64,000 nucleotides of DNA. Origin: Mytilus trossulus (taxonomy: Eukaryota > Mollusca > Bivalvia > Mytilida > Mytilidae). The notes under the pieces are model-generated. The model had not been told where the DNA came from, searched no databases, and saw only the letters and a list, made by a program, of their open reading frames with translations. The stretch is taken from assembly GCF_036588685.1 (NCBI RefSeq), contig NC_086384.1, positions 11,298,195 to 11,362,194 of the forward strand, in the 5' to 3' direction. The stretch's first letter is position 1. Every line of letters starts with the position of its first letter. Shown piece by piece: positions 57,213-64,000 of this stretch. The position numbers were made by a program, and so were the translations under genes.

Positions 57213-59198
57213 TTTATACGACCGCAAATTTTGAAAAAAATTTCGTCGTAAATTGCTATCACGTTGGCGTCGTCGTCGTCGTCGTCGTTGTCGTCGTCGT
57301 CGTCGTCGTCGTCCGAATACTTTTAGTTTTCGCACTCTAACTTTAGTAAAAGTGAAAAGAAATCTATGAAATTTTAACACAAGGTTTATGACCATAAAAG
57401 GAAGGTTGGTATTGATTTTGGGAGTTTTGGTCCCAACATTTTAGGAATAAGGGGCCAAAAAGGGCCCAAATAAGCATTTTCTTGGTTTTCGCACTATAAC
57501 TTTAGTTTAAGTTAATAGAAATCTATGAAGTTTTGACACAAGGTTGATGACCACAAAAGAAAGGTTGGGATTGATTTTGGGAGTTTTGGTTTCAACAGTT
57601 TAGGAATTAGCGGCCAAAAAAGGGCCCAAATAAGCATTATTCTTGGTTTTCACACAATAACTTTAGTTTAAGCAAATAGAAATCAATGAAATTTAAACAT
57701 AATGTTTATGACCACAAAAGGAAGATTGGTATTGATTTTGGGAGTTAAGGTCCAAACAGTTTTGGAATTAGGGGCCAAAAAGGGACCCAAATAAGCATTT
57801 TTCTTGGTTTTCTGCACCATAACGTTAGTATAAGTAAATAGAAATCTATGAAATTTAAACACAAGGTTAATGACCATAAAAGGAAGATTGGTATTGATTT
57901 TGGGAGTTTTGGTCCCAACAGTTTAGGAAAAAGGGGCCCAAAGGGTCCAAAATTAAACTTTGTTTGATTTCATCAAAATTGAATAATTGGGGTTCTTTGA
58001 TATGCCGAATCTAACTGTGTATGTAGATTCTGAACTTTTGGTCATGTTTTCAAATTGGTCTACATTAATGATTAAGGTCCAAAGGGTCCAAAATTAAACT
58101 TAGTTTTATTTTGACAAAAAATGAATCGGTTGGGTTGTTTGATATGTTGAATCTAAAAATGTACTTAGATTCTTGATTATTGGCCCAGTTTTCAAGTTGG
58201 TCCAAATCTGGGTCCAAAATTAAACTTTTTTGATTTCATCAAAAATTGAATAAATGGGGTTCTTTGATATGCCAAATCTAACTGTGTATGTAGATTCTTC
58301 ATTTTTGGTACCGTTTTCAAATTGGCCTACATTAAGGTCCAAAGGGTCCAAAATTTAACTAAGTTTGATTTTAACAAAAATTAAATTCTTGGGCCTCTTT
58401 GATATGCTGAATCTAAACATGTACTTAGATTTTTGATTATGGGCCCAGTTTTCAAGTTGGTCCAAATAAGGATCTAAAATTATTATATTAAGTATTGTGC
58501 AATAGCAAGTCTTTTCAATTGCACAGTATTGTGCAATGGCAAGAAATATCCAATTTCACAATATTGTGAAATAGCAAATTTTTTTTTAATTAGAGTTATC
58601 TTTCTTTGTCCAAAATAGTAAGCAAGAAATATCTTATTGCAAGAATTTTTTTAATTGGAGTTATCTTTCTTTGTCCAGAATCAACTTAAATCTTTGTTAT
58701 ATACAATATACAATGTATATTCACTTTTTACTATCAACTGATAAATTTAAATAATCTTTACCATTCAGTGATAACAAGCAGTTTTTTTACATCTTAATAT
58801 TTTATGATGTATTTAAATGAGTAGTTATTGTTGCAAACTCCATTAGAATATTTTAATTGAGATTAGTTTTGGAATAAGGGAAAGGGGGATGTGATTAAAA
58901 AATTGGGTTCAATTTTTCTCATTTGAAATTTCATAAATAAAAAGAAAATTTCTTCAAACATTTTTTTGAGAGGATTAATATTGAACAGCATAGTGAATTG
59001 CTCTAAGAGAAAACACAAATTTTAAGTTCATTAGAACACATTCATTCTGTGTCAGAAACCTATGCTGTGTCAACTATTTAATCACAATCCAAATTCAGAG
59101 CTGAATCCAGCTTGAATGTTGTGTCCAAACTTGCCCCAACCGTTCAGGGTTCAACCTCTGCGGTCGTATAAAGCTACGCCCTGCGAAGCATCTGGTTT
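57213..59198 (-). repeat. 1.9-kb dispersed repeat, copy B (inverted relative to copy A)
   Basis: Begins tttttatacgaccgcaaatt and ends ggtcgtataaagctacgccc then tgcgaagcatctgg, the reverse complement of 16141-18076. It carries a longer (GTC)n run (57268-57312), which is translated in one frame as an arginine-rich stretch of no meaning. Confidence 0.85.
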
Positions 59199-59830
59199 GA
59201 AATATGTTTTTTTTTCATTTAAGGACCGGTCAATATTTATTTGGGGGGGGGGGGGTGGTCGGACCGTTGCAATTCATATTTCTTCCTTAAAAAAGTTTCT
59301 GTCCTACCCTCTGAATATACCAAAAAAAGTTTCTGTCTAAATAGAATGTAGAATAATTAATTTTATAATCTGGTTTGTTATTTTTTCAACCTTTTCAAAA
59401 TCATTTTATACTTGTCCTATTAACCTATTATTAATGTCTAGACTTGAAATTGTATTTCCATTATTGTTTCTTGTTTGTTCCTCCAAAAATATTGTTTATT
59501 TTTTATTTTTAAATGTGTTTAGCCTAATATTTAACTTTTTCTTCATTCATACATATGCATATGCCATAAAAATATTGCTGTCCTATTAGTGCTGAAGACT
59601 AAATAAGTAGAAGTCCTATTAAAAATTAAGTAAAAATAAATGTGTGTCCTTCTACGTTTTGCACCGGCCCCAACTCCCCAATAAATAATGACCGGTCCCT
59701 TAACAAAAACTCCTATTTCATGAACTTTGTGCAATTAAAAATATCTAAATAATCCCATTATCCTTCACATTTGCGACACAAAACAATAAATAGACTAAAA
59801 TTCATGTCTTCTCACAGACTTGTTAAAATA
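59199..59830. other. No gene recognised; degenerate inverted-repeat traces
   Basis: aaggaccggtcaatatttat (about 59220) and ataaataatgaccggtccct (about 59681) face each other, suggesting a decayed inverted-repeat element of about 480 bp (59219-59702). Otherwise AT-rich. Confidence 0.4.
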
Positions 59831-59932
59831 CAATCTAATTAAAAACCCATCTCTCATGCTCCCGTTTTCTGATATGTCCCACGCGACATATCAGAAAACG
59901 GGAGCATGAGAGATCGGTTTTTAATTAGATTG
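59831..59932. mobile_element. 102-bp near-perfect palindrome with 9-bp target duplication
   Basis: Arms of 48 bp (59831-59878 and 59885-59932; start CAATCTAATTAAAAACC) pair with a single mismatch around a 6-base centre. GTTAAAATA flanks directly at 59822-59830 and 59933-59941. A 9-bp duplication is typical of Mutator-like elements (family knowledge); no known terminal motif is recognised. Confidence 0.85.
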
Positions 59933-59941
59933 GTTAAAATA

Positions 59942-61668
59942 TTATATAACAGAAACTTTAGCAGAAAAAAAGAATTAAAAGTAGACAAAGTGATGATCCG
60001 GCCTGCACTACATTCTCAGTTAAGTAGCTGTATTATAACAAAGTCAATATAGGACTTTCTTTGAGATATCATTGTGTCTGGGAGACACATTTGATGCCCC
60101 CGCAGTTCAAGTTGCTATTTTGAAATAACTTTTAACATTTCACCGCTAATACCCCGAAAATGACAAAGATTCACCATCTTCCAAAAATAACTTGTGACCG
60201 TAATCGTCGGAGCTCACAAAATATCTTATGTAACTTTGATTACATTCAATCAAAAAGAGGCACGACCTCTACGCCCACCATGAACCCAGATAGGGTTTAC
60301 CTCAACAAGACAGTAAAACATCAACAAAACTTCCATATACTTTTAAAATACAAATAGAACTATGTGTGTATTATATAAACAGTTTCTGTTAATTCAAGAG
60401 TACAGTTTCCATCAATTTGACACGGTTCATTTCATCCATAGCATAACTCCCAGTATCTATGAGAAAAAATAATGGAAACATTGCTTTTGACTCTAGTTCG
60501 TAGATACCCCCCCTCAAAATAAACGGTCAGTATTCCGCATATACACATTATAACGACAAATACTTTATAGTGGAGGACATATATGATAACCTTAACTCAC
60601 AGACATTTGACTCTGGAAAACAAAGGTATTTTTCGAAGATAAGTTGTTGTGCCTTAACTCGTTGCATTTTAACCTTGTATAATTGATTTCCGACATTCAC
60701 GTGAACAAACTAACAGGATTTCAGCATAAAACCAAAATATTCCCTTATCTGGAAATATACATGGATTCTTTGTCATGTTATTTATCCAATAAAAAAAAAT
60801 ATATATATATATACGAATTTGAATTTAGATTATGACGCCACGTGCACATCTTTATATAGAAACGAAAATCAAATTCTTAATAAAAAAAAAAGTAGTAAAA
60901 TTTTTTAAATTCGATAAGTAAGAGCAGATTTTGAAGAAACCAGGCATCTGTTGGTCTCGTTAGAATTTGGTGACGAAATGCTCGACTTACTGATCAAAGA
61001 TACACCGACATTTTATAAAGTGTAAAATTTCGTACCGTTCCATTTGCTTTTACATTAAGAAGATATTATCACTCGAGAAAAGTGTTATTTTACGTGATTA
61101 ACACCTTATCTGTCCGTTATGTTAACACTTTTATATTTACTTTAAGATGTAATTATCATGTAGTTATCAAATGACCACGGGGCATCGCGGGACTTAGATT
61201 CTTAATACGATTTTCATTGGTCGGTGAAATAAAAAGGAACCGTTAATCTACACAATAAATATTTGACGAGTTTTACACTTGACCCGTGGGAAAGAGGTAT
61301 TCGTTGTAAAATTAAATTGAATAGAAAAAAAGTATATGGTTTCTGTAATTGGCTGTATAAGTGATGTAATAAGTATATGTTGTTACAAATATTTACCTGC
61401 ATGGGACTAATACTATTATACAAAATACCTATATACAAACTGTTACGAGTTTTGAATATACACAGTCACATATTTGTAACATCAATTCTATAAACTGTTC
61501 TTTGACTAAATGAAAGACTCTTATTCTGCAGATGCGCGATTCACCGAGCAATACATGTTTCTAAAAGATCACATATTTCCAAAATTCGCCAAAATTCACA
61601 TATTTGCAAAATTTGCAAAAATTCAAATATTGATATTATAGCTTTCATCCAAAACTAAGAATAGACAT
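59942..61668. other. No gene recognised
   Basis: Short open frames only. cgagctccgacgattacg-like and gtgtctcccagacac motifs near 60070-60220 could be a promoter or 5' exon of a minus-strand gene, but I cannot support an exon. 61570-61635 is an 'aaaattc..acatatttgc' micro-repeat. Confidence 0.4.
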
Positions 61669-62252
61669 AAAGGAGTAGGTCCGGTAAGACCCCTTTTTGG
61701 CCCCAAAATATAGCAGTTTTACCAAATTGTTAAAAAGGAACCTTTTAGTTATTTATTGGACAGTAGAATGCTTCTGTGACATAAATATGGACTGTTTTTT
61801 GACAATACAATGCACATATATAGGGTACTAGCACCATTAAGTCATGCTAAATTACAGAAATCTTCACAATTTTACCATTTTAGTTAAATTTTAGACGGTT
61901 TTCGTGTAAAACGAAAGTGGCCGCATTCGTGTTCATCCTTATTATTAAAATGTAAGTTGTATTTGTTGATAATACATAACATATATAAAGGTTGAGATGA
62001 ACACGGATGCGGCCACTTTCATTTTTGACAAAAAACATCTGAAAAGTGACATTTTTCGGCATATTTTGTAGATTTTTCATATTTGAGCTTGAATCGGATT
62101 GTTTTTCATGACAAAACCAGTTAAAATCTTTAACATTAACTAATATAATCAAATAAAATAGACACTTAAGTGTTTAAAAAGTGGTCAAAATCGTCCGTCA
62201 GATGAACCTGAAATTTGAGGCCAAAATCGGTCCTTACCGGACCTACTCCTTT
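61669..62252. mobile_element. Inverted-repeat element (AAAGGAGTAGGTCCGGTAAG ends), 584 bp
   Basis: Termini AAAGGAGTAGGTCCGGTAAG and the inverse. A second inner inverted pair (gaaagtggccgcattcgtgt at 61913 and its inverse near 62015) gives a double stem. No clear target duplication, no coding content. Confidence 0.75.
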
Positions 62253-63060
62253 CGCTTTCTTGTGTTTACGCTACTATTTTTATACAGATTGTATGTAAAA
62301 TCTATATCGGATCGTAAAACTTGTTATTCCTATAAGAAATTTAAGATTTAATTCGTATGATCTTAATAAATTATATGATAAAATAAATAAATTAAACTGC
62401 TGCACCACAAGAAATAAAGTAAAAAAAAAAAGGTAAAATCGGTTGTAAAAAAAGTTAAAGAAGAAAAATATGAATTAGTCCAAAAAAGTAATACAATCGT
62501 TTCATAAAAAATGTATGATTAAATCATATTTCTATTATAAATTTTTTTTTTTTTTTTTAAGAAAATAGTTTATACTAAGACGATAATGGTCTTGCGTCCG
62601 TCTTGTGTATGAGCAATTAAACCTAACAAATTGGTAACTTAAGTGTATCTTTAAAAAGTTAAGTTTTTATGATATTGTAATGTCTTTTGTTTCCCCCGAA
62701 TAATTTGGTTTTCAACTTTATTTGTTTCGTAAATATTTACAGATTTAATGAGAAATATTACGTTCCTAAATATATTTACAGAACTTTCATATACTTAACG
62801 AGAGATAAAGGTTTACTGGTAAGCTGAAAATTGACGATTCTTTTCTTTTTTTTTGCCGCCATTAAAACGTGTACATCCTAATCCGTATTTGATTGGTCGG
62901 CACTTGAAAGGACCGTTAACTATTTCCCGACAAAGTTGTTAGTTTTATCACGTAATAAGCAATCAGATGTAAACTGATAATCTGATAAAAAGATTAAAGA
63001 TCACTTAAGTAAATATTTTCAATCTCCAATTGATTTCTGATAAAGGGGCGTGTCTTTTGA
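62253..63060. other. No gene recognised; upstream region of the 63.1-kb gene
   Basis: AT-rich with homopolymer runs (poly-T near 62545). Nothing supportable as an exon. Confidence 0.4.
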
Positions 63061-63144
63061 CGCGTGCCGTCACACGCGTTTTTACTATTATATATAAAAG
63101 CACAGAGAAAAGTTTATAAACAAATTTTACAAAGATCAAGTAAT
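63045..63144 (+). promoter_or_regulatory. TATA-box promoter
   Basis: TATATAAAAG at 63091-63100, about 50 bases before the start codon. Upstream lie GGGGCGTG (63046) and two acgcgtg/cacacgcg motifs (63060-63079) with GCGTG cores of the kind bound by bHLH-PAS factors. Spacing suits a start site near 63120. Function inferred. Confidence 0.45.
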
Positions 63145-63192
63145 ATGGTGAACAACATTATTGAAGTAGATTCCACATCTGGAAAACGAAAG
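63145..63192 (+). CDS. First coding exon of an unidentified gene (partial)
   Basis: ATG 63145 opens 16 codons (MVNNIIEVDSTSGKRK) and meets the donor AAAG|GTAGGG in phase 0. The well-placed TATA box supports a real start. No later exon is convincing in the remaining 800 bases: candidate acceptors at about 63400 and 63714 lead to short frames. The peptide is too short to identify. Confidence 0.4.
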
Positions 63193-64000
63193 GTAGGGTT
63201 TATATCCATAGTTTTATTTCTTTATTTTAATAACATTTGCATTTTAATATAATTATTTTAATTTGAACACATTTTTATACCATACGACGTATAGAATTCA
63301 AATCAATTCAATATTTTGTTTCAATTATACAGTTTATTTATGTTTGGCACAAATAACAACAAATAAGACACTCGCATATAAAGCAGCAGTCAAAAGTTAT
63401 TGCAGTCTCAGGTTGAATGTTTAATTTCGTAAATATTTATAAAAAAAAGATAAAAAAAAGTTAGTTTGCCGACATCAGTTCCAGTGTTTGTTTAACTGTT
63501 TAAAAATGAAGAAAACTATTGTTTTGATTTGACCGTGAGCTGTGGGTTAAGACATAACTGTTAGTTGATCTATTAAAATTGAAGGAGTCATTATATATTA
63601 TACAGTTTTCATTATTAGTTTACTTAAATTGGTTATCTCAAGTTTCTTTGTATTTTATTTACAACATAAGAAAAAAAGGTTTTCCATCTTCTAATATTGC
63701 GTAAAACTTGCAGAGTTTATATGATCTCAGCCTATTGATTTTGTTTCTGCTTTTCCTAAGAAAACCGCCGGTGTCCTCCATTGAATGATTCTTTTTTTTA
63801 CATGCAAATAATGTTTTTAAAATGAGAAACATTTGCCATGGTCGAGATTAGATGGGTTTTAGGATGAAGCAATTGATTTCAGTATCATTCAAAAGGTAAC
63901 TGTTGTGAATTTAAAACTTGAAATAACCACATTTTTAAAAATAAATTGTTATTGTATTATAGATAAATGTTGTCTGAGACTACCATAACAGCAGTCTCAA

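Noticed and set aside
57156..57395. Arginine-rich minus-strand frame
   Set aside because: Translation of the (GTC)n run of the dispersed repeat, not a nuclear-localisation or histone-like protein.

Overview
The window reads as nuclear DNA of a bivalve mollusc, most likely a mussel (Mytilus or a close relative). It is AT-rich, has few genes and long introns with consensus GT/AG borders, and is full of short inverted-repeat elements and dispersed repeats that I recognise from mussel sequence (for example the 'gacctatagttgttaatgtctgtgtc' type family, the 'gcggtcgtataaa' family and the 'gatgccccactcgcac' family). The species assignment is inference; no ribosomal or mitochondrial marker is present.

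Four multi-exon protein genes can be assembled by hand with consistent splice phases, plus one first exon. (1) 11088-14351, +, two exons: a 72-residue putative secreted peptide with four cysteines and a C-terminal GKR amidation/cleavage signature. (2) 31853-21326, -, eight exons: a 264-residue SDS22-type leucine-rich-repeat protein ending in a CAAX box (CVIL); its promoter carries ETS, CRE and ISRE-like sites. (3) 36242-41564, +, five coding exons: a 228-residue adaptor with a RHIM amyloid motif (IQIG core) and a C-terminal death domain, the architecture of the invertebrate immune adaptor IMD and of RIPK1 without its kinase. (4) 55164-48523, -, four exons: a 111-residue PCLAF (PCNA-associated factor) with a PIP-type box, a KEN box and E2F-type promoter sites. 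(5) 63145-63192, +: a TATA-box promoter and a 16-codon first exon whose gene leaves the window.

The rest is mobile and repetitive DNA. 0-11 kb: a 38-bp tandem array, a small palindromic insertion, a hAT miniature element, an LTR-like retroelement with a broken gag, and a 2.7-kb element with arrays of CCAACGTTGG-type palindromes at both ends. 11-21 kb: the peptide gene with a TTAA-flanked element in its intron, then hAT, TTAA and TA miniature elements and a 1.9-kb dispersed repeat. 21-32 kb: the LRR gene, whose introns hold several inverted-repeat elements and a tRNA-derived SINE pair. 32-36 kb: a hAT element with a decayed transposase, then a near-perfect 657-bp tandem duplication directly upstream of the RHIM/death-domain gene. 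43.6-45.2 kb: a 59-copy 28-bp minisatellite. 48-55 kb: PCLAF, whose introns carry a piggyBac-like element, an inverted-repeat element with an internal minisatellite, and a three-layer nested insertion ending in an RNase H fragment with all catalytic residues intact. 55-60 kb: a deleted CR1-like retrotransposon, the inverted second copy of the 1.9-kb repeat, and a 102-bp palindrome with a 9-bp target duplication.

The host genes do not form an operon. Two (RHIM/death-domain adaptor and possibly the LRR gene with its ISRE-like promoter) hint at innate immunity; PCLAF belongs to DNA replication and repair.
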